Below are positions 1 through 12,394 of a stretch of DNA of 64,000 nucleotides, piece by piece; position 1 is the first letter of the stretch, and each line of letters opens with the position of its first letter. This DNA is from Isoetes taiwanensis. Taxonomy: Eukaryota > Streptophyta > Lycopodiopsida > Isoetales > Isoetaceae. The position numbers and the translations under genes were made by a program. The DNA lies in NCBI GenBank assembly GCA_021234155.1, contig JAJEKV010000031.1, forward strand, positions 1,915,614 to 1,979,613, read 5' to 3'. The notes beneath the pieces are model-generated. The model was not told where the DNA came from. It saw only the letters and a list, made by a program, of their open reading frames with translations, and ran no database searches.

Positions 1-1319
1 ATCACTTGGAATATAGGCACACAAAGAAAAGTCTAATTTCCCTGATTACCACTGCCGAATCCATCCACATATGGCAATGGCATACCCAATTGTTCTTGAT
101 ATTGTTCTATATGGCTATCATTCGAAATATGGGCACACAAGGAAAAGGATATAAATTTTATAGCCAAAAAAAAGAAAAAAAGAAAAAAGGGAGAAATCCT
201 TGACGTTTTTTTTTCCGGTTCAAAGAACCCTAAACATTTTTGTCTCACCGCTTCCGGATCTGCATTCCCTCGAATCATGCCTTGCCGATCTCCCCAGATG
301 CACATCTGTATCATCCATCCATTCATCGCTTGCCTCACCGCTTCCCATAATCCATCCCCGTGGCAAAGATCCCAGTCTAATAGGAGAAATAGAAGGAAGA
401 GAGGAATTACAAAAAGGGGGCAGAAGAAGAAAAACGGGTCGGCTTCTTCAAGGGCGGATCAATACAAGAATTCTTTCCTTCGATTTATCATCACAGGTTC
501 TTATCAAATACTTAAAATTCAGTTTACAGCAGCATTAGATGGTTCATGATAGAGATGTATGCAAGGACAATGATTGAATCTTGATTAAAAGAAGAAATGA
601 CAGCTATGTATATGTCTGAACGTGCTGATCAGAGCAGAGATTTAATGGCAGAAATGTTTGCAACACATTGCACAGGTTAGCTGGTTATTTTCATAAACTT
701 GTATTGCAGGTAGTATAGAGCAGAGATTGGATTGCAAAGTGTTGCTGGAAAAAAGAAAATAAAAAAAACCACAAGGCAGGTGATCATTAGCAGAAGAAAC
801 ATTCCCGAATTTGCATGGTTCAGTGAAGGTCTTATGGGAAGGACTTCCATATTATAAGCTAGAGCAGTGAAGGGCATCAATATTACAATGCTAGATCAGT
901 AGAAGAATACTGTGGATGGATTGTACAGTTTTCTTTTTGGAAGATGTCATTTATTAGTAATTGTGGTTGGGAATCTCAACTTGGCGTCCAGAAGTTTCCA
1001 TGCAGAAATTACAGTAACTAGTATTGGTATTGAATGGAGAGCTCAATTTTGAATATAAAAGTCTCCTTATCACATGATGTAACTGGCCTTGTTCTTGGAA
1101 TATAAGAAAATCGATTGTGCACTCACTATTGTTGTACTTGTAAAAAATTTCTCTTTTCTAAAGTACAAATTTTCTGGTTCATATTGTCAAACGCAAAAAA
1201 GAAAAATTATATCAAAGGGTAATTCCCCCTTAAGGAATTTGGAGGTCCTTAGACTACACACTTCAAAATCAGACAAAGAAAATAGGCTCTAAGCCCGAAC
1301 AAATGGGATTTTTGTGATT
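1..1319. other. Intergenic DNA, no gene recognised
   Basis: AT-rich sequence with short purine and pyrimidine runs. Short open frames exist on both strands around 200-550, but none shows a family motif, and they overlap one another in several frames. I see no splice-bounded exon, RNA gene or repeat end here. Confidence 0.5.
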
Positions 1320-1985
1320 AATCATGAATCTCTACACAAAGATAATTGTTTTGCAATGCATAGAGTGCTCTCCAATTAGTAGTCACATGCTTGGTGATAC
1401 GCTATTCTAGAGTGTATTCTTGTAAAATTCTTCACCAAGATACTTGTAGCTATTTACAACTTCAACTTTGTGGCTATCATAGTGCAAACTTGGAACGGTA
1501 TGCCGAGATGACTGAACTACTAAGAGCTTGGTCTTTTGAAGATTAATGCACATGCCTGTGTTCGCACAAAAAGTGTGCTAAGCATGTAAACAATGTTGCA
1601 TAACAACAGTTGTATGTGCCATAAGCGAAACATCATCATCATACATAAGTTGGTTGGTGATATAGTGTGACAAATGCATCCCCCCCAAACCACCACCACC
1701 ACCATGGTTATAAAGTCATGCTTCCATCCAATCAATGTACAAGCCAAAGAGTGTAGGAGATAGAGGACAACCAGGACGTACTCCAATGTTGCTATTGATT
1801 GGGAACCTGATACTGGAAACTTCGCAAGTACCCTTTCATAGAGTTTCTAAACTGAATTTTGAAGATCTTGTGGCACCCTAAGCATTTGCAATCTCTGCGA
1901 TAAATGCTCTTGCGTTAATGTATCGAAAGCAGAAGTGAAATCCACAAAGCATATTTCAAGCTTTGACTATATTTAATAACTAAAA
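1320..1985 (-). mobile_element. Decayed LINE reverse-transcriptase fragment
   Basis: Read on the minus strand, this stretch encodes broken pieces of a non-LTR reverse transcriptase. Visible motifs, in order, are FVDFTSAFDT (motif A, near 1,940), GVRPGCPLSPTLFGLYIDW (motif B region, near 1,770) and YDDDV (motif C, near 1,650), then a piece resembling NLQKTK. The same motifs in nearly the same wording occur in the LINE at 31 kb, so it belongs to that family. Several stops and frameshifts interrupt it, and neither the endonuclease nor the C-terminal zinc region is seen. It is a dead, truncated copy, older than the 31-kb copy judging by its decay. Confidence 0.8.
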
Positions 1986-2089
1986 ATATTACAAAGCGCG
2001 CTCTATAAATACTGCTAGCATACCCTCATAGAAATACAACACTACATATAAAAACCATAGCAAAATGACCGTATAATTATATGTTTTCT

Positions 2090-2340
2090 GCGACGAACCA
2101 TTTTTGTGATATTGAAGACTTTAAGCATTTAGAATTTAGATTTGAGACTTTAGATTTCAAAATCTAGAATTTAGATTTGTCACTTTAGATTCAAAATTTC
2201 AGATTTCAGAAATGTAAACTCTCTCATTTTAAATTTTTCTTTTGTATCTTGCAGGAACATGAAGTTTGAAGTTTCTATCTTCCCTCCCCCAAACCCCAAA
2301 CCCCCCCCCCCCCCCCCCCTCCAAAAAAAAAAAGAAACAA
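2090..2340. repeat. Simple-sequence tract with a C19 run
   Basis: Repeats of the type TTTAGATTT and AATTTAGA occur at about 2,130-2,220. They are followed by a C-rich stretch that includes 19 consecutive Cs (2,301-2,319) and then an A-run. The homopolymer lengths may not be reliable in the assembly. Confidence 0.7.
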
Positions 2341-4080
2341 AAAAAGTAAGCACATTTGCCTTCCTCCTCTTGAATTGAAGAATATTACTTACCAAAAAAT
2401 GCACAACATTAGAAACTCCAGGATGATCATACTATCGAACCAATAGCTCATCCCGTTGCTGCATAGAAATATGTTCAAGAGTAAGATGTGGTCGATACAA
2501 TATTGGCGTGGGTTTATGGACTTTAAAAGTACTATTCTATCCTTGTGAAGTTTGTTCTACTACAACTTCATACGTCAATATTGTTGAATTGATTTTTTTA
2601 AAACGTCCACGAAGGCCTAACTAGCCAATGTGTCAAAGGCATGTACTAGAAAGTAAGTGGCCTATAGCTTAAGAGTTATACATGAATATATTGAAGAGAA
2701 TTGAACTAAAAGGTCTATGGGGGGGTCTAAGAGGAGGAGTTTTTTTTTTTTTAATGTGCACTAAAGGTTATATGCACGCACAATAGCAATATTCTATATC
2801 TTTAGTATTGTCTTAAAGTTTTCTTATACAAAATATCTTAGAAAAAAAAAGGGACAACTATTTGTGTTTATAATATTTAATAAATGCGATTGCAACTACT
2901 TTTCCATAATTCCAAAGCGCTCAATAAATATGAAGAGAGGTTAAGAGTGCAATCACTTTCTCCATGCAACTTTTTCTTTATGTAGGAGGTAGTTGAAGAC
3001 AACACAAAATCCATGATGTGTTGGGGCTGAAGTAAATGGCCTCCTTTTCCTCCGCTATATTATATGCATCATGGTATGGCGAATAAGCATGCATATGGAT
3101 ATGTGGAAAAGGCTATTTTCATTTCATGGCAACAAGACTCCTAGGAAATTGGTCTGGAAGCAACTACTTCGTCGTAAGGGAACCTATAGGCATGTTGATT
3201 CAGAATCTTGTATGGGGCACCACTATTCATTGCTTGGGCATGGCAACAAGAAGCATAGGAGATGCAAGGGCTTTAGGGTCCCTAGACTTAAAAGGCTTTT
3301 TCTTGTCAAGTTTCTAATGCAAGTCATGAAGGGAAGTCATTTCTTTCTCTTTAATGGGACATTGGCACCTCCTGCTTCTTCACGACCTCTTCAGCCATCT
3401 ACTGCTATTCTCAAGATGATCAATAACAGATAAGCGTTCAGTCTAGTTTTTTGAATTTGTTTATAGGAGAAGGTAAAGGTAGCAACTATTCTATCAGTTG
3501 CTATTATTATCCTGTATGCAACTGCAAATGTGTGCAGTATGAGGGATAATATTACCATTTGCTATCATTCATGGGCATCCTATTACTTATCTTTTAGTGC
3601 ACAGAAAATCTCATTCCCCATTTTCACCTTCTCCCTCTTCACAACAATATTGCCCGTGGAATTGCTTATGGATTGTAGAAAATTTTACTTTTTAGACTTT
3701 ATGGATTATACAACTATGTTGGATTGAAATAGATTTATGTAACATTTATGAAATAAATAGCCTTAGCTTATTTTGCTTTTGCATTGTGGTTTTCTTCCTC
3801 AATTTGTAAAATGATATTTGGTGCAACAACATGCTATGACTTTTTATAAACATTATGAAGGTTTTTTTATTGTACTTTGGAAGAAAATCCATTTTCTAAA
3901 GGCATAATTTTGTGGAACTAGATTTGCGCTAAGGAAAAATTCTTGTAGTTCTGAGATGTCAATCTGTTGATGTTCTATTTTGATTTTTATCATTATCTTG
4001 TTTCATAAATAGATTGAATAACGAACTGGGACGCTACTAGAATTATCTAAATCATATAATTGCTATTGGCAAGATGCCTT
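2341..4080. other. Intergenic DNA, one unplaced ORF
   Basis: A plus-strand open frame of 120 codons (3,071-3,433) is the longest here. It is rich in Lys, Arg and His and shows no motif I know. A second frame over the same bases is also open for 63 codons, which argues against strong coding selection. Poly-T runs near 2,740 and 3,865 may mark old retroelement tails. No gene is called. Confidence 0.4.
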
Positions 4081-4084
4081 GAAA

Positions 4085-4310
4085 ATTTCATATGTCACCC
4101 CCGGTGAATATACACCCAAACATAAAAAGGTTTCAAGGGGATTTTAATTTAAAAGTGTTTGATGTAATAGTTTATGCAAATTAATGTTAATGTTAATTAT
4201 GTGTTGGTTGTTAATGCTAATTATGTGTTGGTTGTTATATTTAAAAAAAAAAATTAGGCCCTAACAAAAGCAAACATAGGTAAACTTTAAGGGCATAAAT
4301 ATTTAAGGGC
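4085..4310 (+). repeat. Dispersed repeat, diverged copy of the 34-kb repeat
   Basis: This stretch runs from a motif near CCCCCGGTGAATATACACCC through TTTTAATTTAAAAGTG and an A-run to AAAGCAAACATAGGTA. The same order of motifs occurs on the minus strand at about 34,220-34,405, and partly on the plus strand at 34,618-34,727. It is diverged, with extra copies of a TTAATGTTAATTATG-like unit. Its class is unknown; it has no coding capacity. Confidence 0.65.
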
Positions 4311-4586
4311 ATAAATATTAACTACTAAGAACCTTGGATATTGTAGCTGAATCTGACAAGATCTTAAATTTTTATTTGGCAAAACATAGTTAAAAACTTT
4401 GATTTAGTTGTAATTTCACTAAGGAATGGCATAAAAATACATGGTGATAAGTTTAAATGTTTCGGTGGTAGCTTAAGCATAATGCATATTTTTCACAATA
4501 TAGATGATAAAAGGTTATATATTCTTTCTTGGTCCTCATAAGAAGATTTCGATTGCATTAAATATTCTGTATTTGGGTACCAAAGA

Positions 4587-4609
4587 GATAAGATAAGATA
4601 AGATAAGAG
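4587..4609. repeat. (GATAA)n microsatellite
   Basis: Four to five perfect tandem copies of GATAA. Confidence 0.9.
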
Positions 4610-4889
4610 AGCAACATGTCCATAGGTTAAATGTAAAAGAAATGAACAAACTTTATGGGCAAATTTGTTGTTACCCCATAATGACCACATTCATAAAATC
4701 AGTATAGGATTCCAATGCAATACAAGATGCCAAAGTCATAATTAGATTGCAATACAGTACAAGATGCGAGAGGCATAATTAGATTCTTCAACGCTGCAAA
4801 TTTTAGCATGTATTTATGAATATCTCTGTGCATGAAATCCCTGGAAAATTTAACATCATGAAATGTCTATGCTATAAACCATGTTATTT

Positions 4890-5000
4890 TACAGCATGCA
4901 TTTATTACTGGCATGGCCTGCAGCATAGATCTTTGATAACAACATATATGGTATAGCATCTGCAGGGTCCAATTCAAAGCTATTCAATCCACTTGATGAA
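4890..5000 (-). pseudogene. PPR protein fragment
   Basis: The minus strand encodes FELDPADAIPYMLLSKIYAA. This closely resembles the last PPR/E-motif region of plant organelle-targeted pentatricopeptide repeat proteins, where an LELDP...YVLLSNIYAA pattern is standard. Such proteins bind organelle RNA for editing or splicing. Only about 30 residues are recognisable. Upstream sequence in the same frame (to 5,221) is open but does not look like further PPR helices. It is a short relic and cannot function alone. Confidence 0.6.
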
Positions 5001-5221
5001 AGTATTAAAAAAAAGCTAGACCAAGACAAATGAAATCGCTCTAAGTCTTTGCCTGCATGAAGATATTCGTGCAATAAAAACCGTATTGTAGAGCATCTTC
5101 TTAGATGCTCCGCGTTCATTTGAAACTGGAAATGGACACAACAATTGTTTGATTGAGAATATAACCAATTTGAAATACTTAACAACATTCTTTTACTTTT
5201 AAAGAAATTCGCGTACCTCAT

Positions 5222-8200
5222 CTATGAATGTTTTTGTCCTTCATGTGGGAAATTTGAAGAAGATGGATCAAGGCAAAGGAAGCCACATGATTCTGTGTAC
5301 ATGAATACTGTACACAAGGCATTCTTTTTAGGTAGCTCCATGTGCAACATAATAAATGGATTTGAAAAGCATTGTTTCTAGATTTCTTTAAAAGAGCTCT
5401 ACTACTTTGGCTGCCAACAAAACGATAGGAGCATGTAAGTTTTGTATTTGACCCCTTAAACAGATGCCAGATCCGCGGCCTTATTTAGATAGAGGAATGT
5501 CCTCTGAATCTGTTTGTGCTGCATCCTTTCAATAAATTTGGAGCCCTGAAACTCTGAATGAAATACTGAAATGTGATGAAAAAGGACTTACCATTTCATA
5601 AGTCTAGACGATGTGCTAACACCAAAAGAGATTGAATTGACCTTGCTGCTATCACTCTATTCACAAGACCTACCATAGCCGGTACACTCACTCCTCTGCC
5701 ATATCACAAGAAAAGAAAGGAGGGCCAATATCTCGCATAATAGTATATCATAAATCACAGATTTGAGCCCTTTTTGTGGTCGAAAAATCTGTCACTGCAG
5801 AATGCATTCTTGCCTCGAGGATCACTTGCATCCAATTCAAAAAATTGCCTTTTTTTGGGTTTTCCTCCTTGGAACTTAACTGCTCCTTCCTCCTTTTCAG
5901 CTTCAGACAGATCCGACACTAGAAATGCTTGATCATTTCCATTTTCTGATACAAAGTAACACAGCCATTCTATCAACCAAAAGAAGACGGCTAAAGAATT
6001 CCAATCCCTTCATGGTTCCCTCGCAGAGATCATGCCAGAGTACCCCTGCCATTGCAAAACTGCCATGGAGCTCCTGCAAGCTATCGCTTAGCAAAGGACT
6101 ACAATCCCTAAAACCTTGACTACAATCCAGGAGTACAATCCTTAAAACATGGACTACAATCCGGGAGCCCTAAAAGCTCCACTCCATTGCCATGAAGCTC
6201 CTCACAAGCCATAGCCATAACTTCCATGCAAACTAGAATTGAGCCCTAAAGTAGACCTCCAGAATCCAACCCTAAAGTAGAACTCTCGAGGTCTTGCATG
6301 CCACGAGGTTAAAAATAAAAGGGCCTTAAACCATTAGTAAAGGTCAATAAAATTAATCCAAAATTAATGAAACTGCATGCACACTCTAGATGTACGCATT
6401 ACTACATCCACCCGCATATGCGATGATATCATAGAAAAACCATATGCAAAAGCATATAAAAATACGAAAGGAACACCATGTTATTATGCTAGATATAAAA
6501 AACGATGTTACAAAAGTGTTATGTAAAAGTCATAAAACTCCACACTTGTAGAACCGTAAATTGCACGTGGTGCAATTTAAGTCCATGTAAGTTATCATTT
6601 CCATCGAAACCCAAACTGTAGATTACATTTTCAGGCCACGGTGTTCTTCTTTTGTGTAGAACAAGAGAGTTCTTTTTTTATTTGATTTACTTAAAGCAGC
6701 AGAATTCTTGAGCCCACATGATGTGGCTCAAGATGTTTTTGTGCAGATGTAGCTAATCCTACTAAAACTGCCCAATGATCTTCATTAGAATTGTCGAATG
6801 ATTTTCGTTAGAACTGACCCATGTCCAGTAGCAAGGAGCATTGTTCATAAAACCAATCATTTAAAACCCCCAACGAATCAATGAATGAAGCTTTTACTTT
6901 TCAATAAATCCCTGTATGCATATTCTCCATTTGCAATACTGCAATGGAACAATAGTGGCGAAAATGACCGCCTAGTTCAAATATTCCGGAAAAGCCATAG
7001 CTACAAAGGACTTGAGGCTTTTGCAATGCAGAGAAGGATTCCGTACATGGGCTTTTGGAATATTAATATTGAAAAACACTCATCGGATTCATTTTGCCAC
7101 ATCCAAAACATTTATGCACATCCTATCTCTAATTTTTCAATTCATTTGGGTTTGATGCCAAATGCTTCAACTTCAGTGTGATTCCCCAGTGGATTCCACA
7201 AAAGCCTATTTCAATATCATGTCATGCCCGAGATTTCCAAACATATGCATAAAAGAAAACCTGCATAAATCAAACAACTCTTAAAATACTCACAGATCAA
7301 AAATCTAAGGGAAAAGACTAAACAAGAAAACTCACATATTCTACATCTACCTTTGCAAACAACAGCAGAAGAATAGGGGAACCTATGAAAATATTTCATT
7401 CCAAGTAGCAAACCTCAAACTTGCAAAATGGCAAAGTGCAAAAAACAGAGCATTTTTCTTGGGAATCACAAAAGAAAGCACTTTTCTTTAAAAAAAAAGC
7501 ATGCACCTTTGCTGAATAGAAACTGCCAATAGAGTCGACATGCAGCTGTTGAGCTCTGCTGAATAGAAACGACTCTAGCAAAGGTCTTTTGGCCACCACA
7601 ATGATTGCTCAACTTTGTATTGAATAGAACGCTCTTAAATAGAAATGATATGCACTTGAGCGACTCTGTTGAATCGTGAGCAAAGGTCTTTTGGCCACCA
7701 TGTGCCGGAGAGGAGGATCCCAAATGCGCCCAAATGCAGCTCTGACAATGATAGAGACACCTCAAAAATATTCCAGTAATAAGAAAATTCTAAAAGTAGG
7801 GTGCAAAAAAAGAAAAGTGGGAAAAAGAAGAGGGAAGGAAAAAGAGGCGGGATATTTTTAAGTCCAAGAGGAGAGAAAAAAATGCATAAAAGTGAATGGA
7901 GAGTGCATAAAAGAAAGTGGAACAAGGTGCTGCGCACGGAGGGTTGCTCTCCATGGCCGGAGGGTGAAGGGCAAAGTCATGTTTTGACAATCAATTCAAA
8001 CCAATAACCTCTGAACATTTGGAACAAAATCTATTTATATTTGCTTATTATTCGATCACACAAAAACCTCGTGTATTTTTTTTGGTTCCTACATGACCAT
8101 GGTTGTTAAATAAGACGCTCGTGAAGGGAGATGGAGATTGTGTAGCTAATAAGAAAAAAATAGAAGGCATTAAAGACAACGAAATATATGCAAGTGTCAA

Positions 8201-8640
8201 CCAGGTGCACTGCTCCATATAACTAGAGTGAAATTTTTGCATGAAGAGCTTTTGACACATCATTCGAAATTCCATCCCCAATTAATTCCTGCATGGCCCT
8301 CATTAGACTGTGGTTCACAAATGCAAATTCTTAAAGGAATCAAACAATATTAGTCTTACAGTCTCCTTGGGATAGCTCATATGCTCCCCAGTAATTGTCT
8401 CATAAAGGAATATATATCTGCCAGTTTAACCATTAAATGAAAGAACATGGTAAACTAATAGGATATTAATCAGGGTTGAGAATATAAATCTCCAAACAAG
8501 TTCACACACAAGGTCAACTGGTGCAGAAGGTAGCACTTGCAAGCTGCTAACCTATCAGCAGTGATAACAAAGATATTGTCCTAAAAGCATTATCAATTGC
8601 ACGCATGTCTAATGTACAATGCTTAAAAGTCTGTCAACAT
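5222..8640. other. Intergenic DNA with small repeats
   Basis: No gene recognised. Contents are: a minus-strand open frame of 73 codons at 5,755-5,976 without known motifs; short tandem copies of a GACTACAATCC-containing unit at about 6,099-6,165; a stretch at about 6,320-6,460 whose minus strand resembles the flanks of the CACTA element at 16.1/25.1 kb; two copies of a CAAAGGTCTTTTGGCCACCA block near 7,580 and 7,682; and a purine-rich tract at 7,797-7,930 partly repeated at 12,395-12,500. Confidence 0.5.
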
Positions 8641-8645
8641 ATAAA

Positions 8646-8702
8646 TACATATTGCTTCTCAAATGAATATTCTACAATATTCATCTCAGAAGCAATATGA
8701 TA
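8646..8702. repeat. Short hairpin
   Basis: Inverted repeat with arms of about 24 bases (ATATTGCTTCT...GAATATT against AATATTC...AGAAGCAATAT), few mismatches and a very short loop. It could be a small MITE relic or a fold in a transcript; the sequence does not say which. Confidence 0.7.
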
Positions 8703-8713
8703 TATATAGGCTT

Positions 8714-8940
8714 GATCAATTAATACAGTCAACGCTTTTAGCATTCAACAAGTTCCAACTTCTGTGGATCAATTAGTACATTCAGCACTTCTAACATTCA
8801 ACAAGCTCCAACTTCTGTGGAAATATTCACTGGACGTGTTTCCTAGCCGAAGAATGAATATTCACTGGATAGTGTAACCTAGCTGGTAACTGAATTTTCA
8901 GTGGACAATGCTTCCTACCTGGTAGATGAAATACGTTTCT
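8714..8940. repeat. Local tandem duplications
   Basis: A unit of about 54 bp containing CATTCAACAAG and CCAACTTCTGTGG occurs twice in tandem. It is followed by about three diverged copies of a 50-60 bp unit built around TTCACTGGA and CCTAGC/CCTACC. Confidence 0.7.
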
Positions 8941-9746
8941 TACATGTTTTTATACTTTGCAATGAGATAGCATATATTTGTAATTATCTACTAAATTAAG
9001 CTAAGCCCGATCTGAATGAGGATTCTTTGGGCTATGACATTGTGCTGTATAGCTTCAGTTACTTGTATTATAGAAAAATGACAACATAATGCTTATCCCA
9101 TGCTCACATTCTTGATGCACATTCTACATAATCGTCAAGCTATTACAAACCATTCGGGCTAAAATAATCATTCAGATGGCATCTTAAAAAATTACTAGAT
9201 GATTTATTATGAAGCTGTCTTCTTTCCCAGCTAACTACGAGAAAATCCTGGATTATTTATGATGATTTATTTATCTTGGCTATTATTTAATTACTAGATG
9301 ATTTATTATAATCCTGGATAGCCATAGCATGAATCTAGGCCTTTAGAATCTGAAGTCCACATAGTTTTAAGATATTTAGGTTATATCGAGGTTCATTCTA
9401 GGGTATTTGGGAATATCAGGTTGCTGTATTGACTTGTATAGCCTCTTCAGCATTTATAGAGCTGTTCAAGCAAAAGCATTGTTCTGATATCTAATTCCCA
9501 TAACCCCTCAAAAGCAAATGCTCCTTTGTGTAACTATAGAACATGTCAAATGATGTAACCATACAACATTGCAATATTTTGAACATATTTATAACTTGGA
9601 GATACCATCCTGACTATTCTATTTTGTTAATACAAACATCCTTAGTCTGAACCAACATGTGTAATAACCCATGACTCTTTGTATGCAAAAATATTGGATT
9701 TTTTTTAAACAGATGACCTAATAGCAAAGAAAAAAAGATAGTTTAC

Positions 9747-10539
9747 CCTGCCAAAACCATCATATTCAGGGGCATCACTGTCCAATATTATTCCATAAGT
9801 TCCAGATGAATGACAACCCACTTTGTATCTAAATTTAAAAGAAAAATTAGTAGTCATTCTAAAACAAGAATGTATGGACAACATTAATTCGTTCATTATA
9901 TGAAAATCTATATGCAACGAGAGATAGAGAACGAAAGAACAAGATATTACAATGGGTACTGACATGCAATTACTAAGAGCACATCATTCACAGTTGGGAA
10001 TGATAGAAAACACGCTTGTGCCAAGTGATTGAATTGTAGTAAGTAGGACAACTTTGTATATAAGATGCACTGTCACAACCACCCTTTCTTGTACAGAATG
10101 ACATAACATACTCTACAAAAATGTCTAACACGGAAACAGGTAATAAAAACAATAGTTCCTATCAAGTGCTGTGGCTGAGACTTTCTAGATTGTACTTGTT
10201 TACTATTTATTCAATAAGACTAGCTGAGCAGTATAGAGAAGCTTATGGGGATGATTTATGAAAAGTGCAATAATGCTAAATAGGTTCGAATGTTTGCCAA
10301 AATTATGGCTAATTTGATTATCCTTGGCGCAGCAATTTTCCTATCATTCTTGTACCTTATTGCTATCTTAAAATCATACAATGCATAAACTTATTTAGAG
10401 CCTAAATAAGAGTAAAGGTGCAGGTTCCATACTTCGCAGCAGGAGCCCATTCTCGATAGACCACGCATCCATCTCCACGGTTGATGCCAAATTTCTGATA
10501 CCCTGCATACGCAGAAAAGAAAGATTCTGTAATACCTTC
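9747..10539 (-). pseudogene. Starch branching enzyme pieces, central part missing
   Basis: Two exon-like pieces of a 1,4-alpha-glucan branching enzyme, the plastid enzyme that makes alpha-1,6 branches in starch. The first (10,539-10,433, minus) encodes YQKFGINRGDGCVVYREWAP, which matches the N-terminal CBM48-side segment of plant branching enzymes. It ends at a possible donor (GTATGG). The second (9,830-9,747, minus) encodes RYKVGCHSSGTYGIILDSDA then PEYDGFGRV. This matches the C-terminal beta-domain pattern (YRVG...YKIVLDSD...GGFGR) and ends at AGG|GTAAAC. In a normal gene these parts are separated by hundreds of residues carrying the GH13 barrel. Here only about 600 bp lie between them, and no catalytic motif is visible. 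It is therefore an internally deleted copy or two separately captured pieces. Confidence 0.75.
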
Positions 10540-11152
10540 ATTGCAGGTTGAGACATAAGACGACGAACATGGATCCTGTAGATAGCATTTAGATTGACCC
10601 TGTTGCTTCTTGCTGCTCTTTGGTGTAGGAGATCCTGCACATCAAATACCAATGCGCGAGTTAGAGTATGTAAAAGGTTTATCCAACTAACGATTATGTC
10701 TTACCAGAGCAGTTCTATGTGCCACTTTTGTCAAAGACAATCTTGTTCTGGTCTACTACAACAGATGAACAATCGGATGGCAGGTGCTTAGCACAATATT
10801 TGGCAAGTGATTCAGATAATCTGCAGAGGTTTGTTAGTGCCTTTGTTGAAAACTGTTAAACTGCATTGTAATAAGGATTAAAAGTACCTGATAGAATGGA
10901 GCTTATCAGTGCCCAAAATGAGCTTATCTGCTGCTTCTATTCTACATGCTTCAATTAGTGCTTTTCTAAGTGATGGACCTCATACTATCTTGATATCAAG
11001 TCGAACCTATAGACGTTCTGAAAGGTAGCAGCTAGATCCTTGTTGACACTCGTATCAAGTTTAGAATCTGTTTCATGAAAGGTCGATTTAGCAACAAGTA
11101 GATAACATCTAAAATAAGGAATCTTTTGCAAGTTCATTGTCAAGTTCTATTG

Positions 11153-11392
11153 TTAATCAGCCTGCATAATTTGACATTCTACCAAAAGAGGAACGAATTT
11201 AAATTTATAGAAACTCGAGGCCTTGCCTGGATCAACAGCAGGACGAGTGACATGAATAGCAATAACGCAATCTTTTGGTTGTGCAAGCTTGGCCACGATC
11301 CAAGTACTCACGCATTCTGCTCTGAGCTTCACACCCACAACCCAAGTAATCCTCCTCCTCCTTGAAATGCTCATTTTCGAAGCATCTGCCAT
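11153..11392 (-). pseudogene. USP-domain exon of a receptor-like cytoplasmic kinase type protein
   Basis: A 79-codon minus-strand frame starting MADASKMS encodes ITWVVGVKLRAECVSTWIVA followed by KLAQPKDCVIAIHV. This is the start of the universal-stress-protein-like domain found at the N-terminus of a group of plant receptor-like cytoplasmic kinases (family pattern VVVGVKLD...TWALVKVAQPGDTVIALHV). It covers roughly the first two beta strands and helix of the fold. No kinase domain follows downstream on the minus strand; starch branching enzyme pieces come next instead. It looks like a first exon detached from its gene. A normal gene with very long introns is possible but is not supported by the neighbours. 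Confidence 0.65.
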
Positions 11393-11918
11393 TGTTTATT
11401 CACGCATAAATCTTAGCCCAGACTGGTGCTGTAGTCTCATCCTTTTGTTCTGGATCTCTAAATCGATTAATCTGCTGCGCATCTTGCTTGTACATCTAAG
11501 CTTCTGATCCATCTGAAAACCTATATTATCTTCAGTTTACTACCTGCAACCATCTACTATATAACCTGATATGTATGTTAAGAAGGAAGATTCTTCTTGC
11601 TTCCCTTGGCCATCCGACTCCATTTTAATCATTTGCAATTAACATCTTCTCCTGGAAGCTATTTGTTGGAAAAGAAAGCGTGGACATGGAACCCTTAATG
11701 CTTATGATCTCCTTTGATTATCGGACCCATCTCTGATTACAACCAGCCAACATACAAATTGGGCCCATCAGGCCATACTCGCCCTTCGGAATTTGTGCAT
11801 AAAACTTGTTTAGTTCTTGCTGACTCCTCAAAATGGCTTCCGTATGAGCAGAGAGTTTGGAATCTTGAGTCGGCCACAAAGGGGGTGAATTAGGAGGCGA
11901 TGCCGGAACCCCATGGCT

Positions 11919-12185
11919 TTATATGCCCTCCCTAAACCTGCTAAAGAAGCCTGCAGCTACAGCCTTAAATGAGCCTGAGGCACATTTCTCGACAAAAAGT
12001 CTTTCCCAAATACAATCCGAGCTACACTGCTTTCTAAGTTCTCTACACACAGCTCTCATATGCAAAACAGAGGGGGCGGAGAGATGCTCCAAAATGAGCT
12101 CAATGCTGAGTTCAGGAAGATTCAGGTAAGAGGGAAAGATCTGGGCGGCCATAGCCATCAGAAATACAATCACACGGGCCTTCAA
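11919..12185 (-). CDS. F-box protein, first exon or fragment
   Basis: An 88-codon minus-strand frame contains LPELSIELILEHLSAPSVLH, then MRAVCRELRKQCSSDCIWERLF. This is a good F-box domain at about residues 22-65 of the frame, the motif by which a protein binds SKP1 in an SCF ubiquitin ligase. The ATG at 12,185 opens the frame; a second Met follows at residue 10 and is equally possible. The frame stops 23 residues after the F-box, so a substrate-binding region is absent unless a splice occurs before the stop. No further exon is recognised on the minus strand. The next pieces downstream belong to other gene families, so I lean towards a captured or broken copy. Confidence 0.6.
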   Translation of the reverse strand: MKARVIVFLMAMAAQIFPSYLNLPELSIELILEHLSAPSVLHMRAVCRELRKQCSSDCIWERLFVEKCASGSFKAVAAGFFSRFREGI

Positions 12186-12394
12186 CGGACCTTCAAGAAG
12201 AGAACAACTCCGTTGCTAAGCACCGGTTAGCCGGTTTCAATGATGCCCAGAAGAACAACGGCCACCGCGAATTTACACCCTATAGCAAGTTTGGAGCAGT
12301 CAATGGCATTATTCTGGCATATACTAGCATATACCTGAAATATGCCGTAAACCCACATCAACAAGGGCTTGCCCCCCTAGGGGCAACCCAAAAA

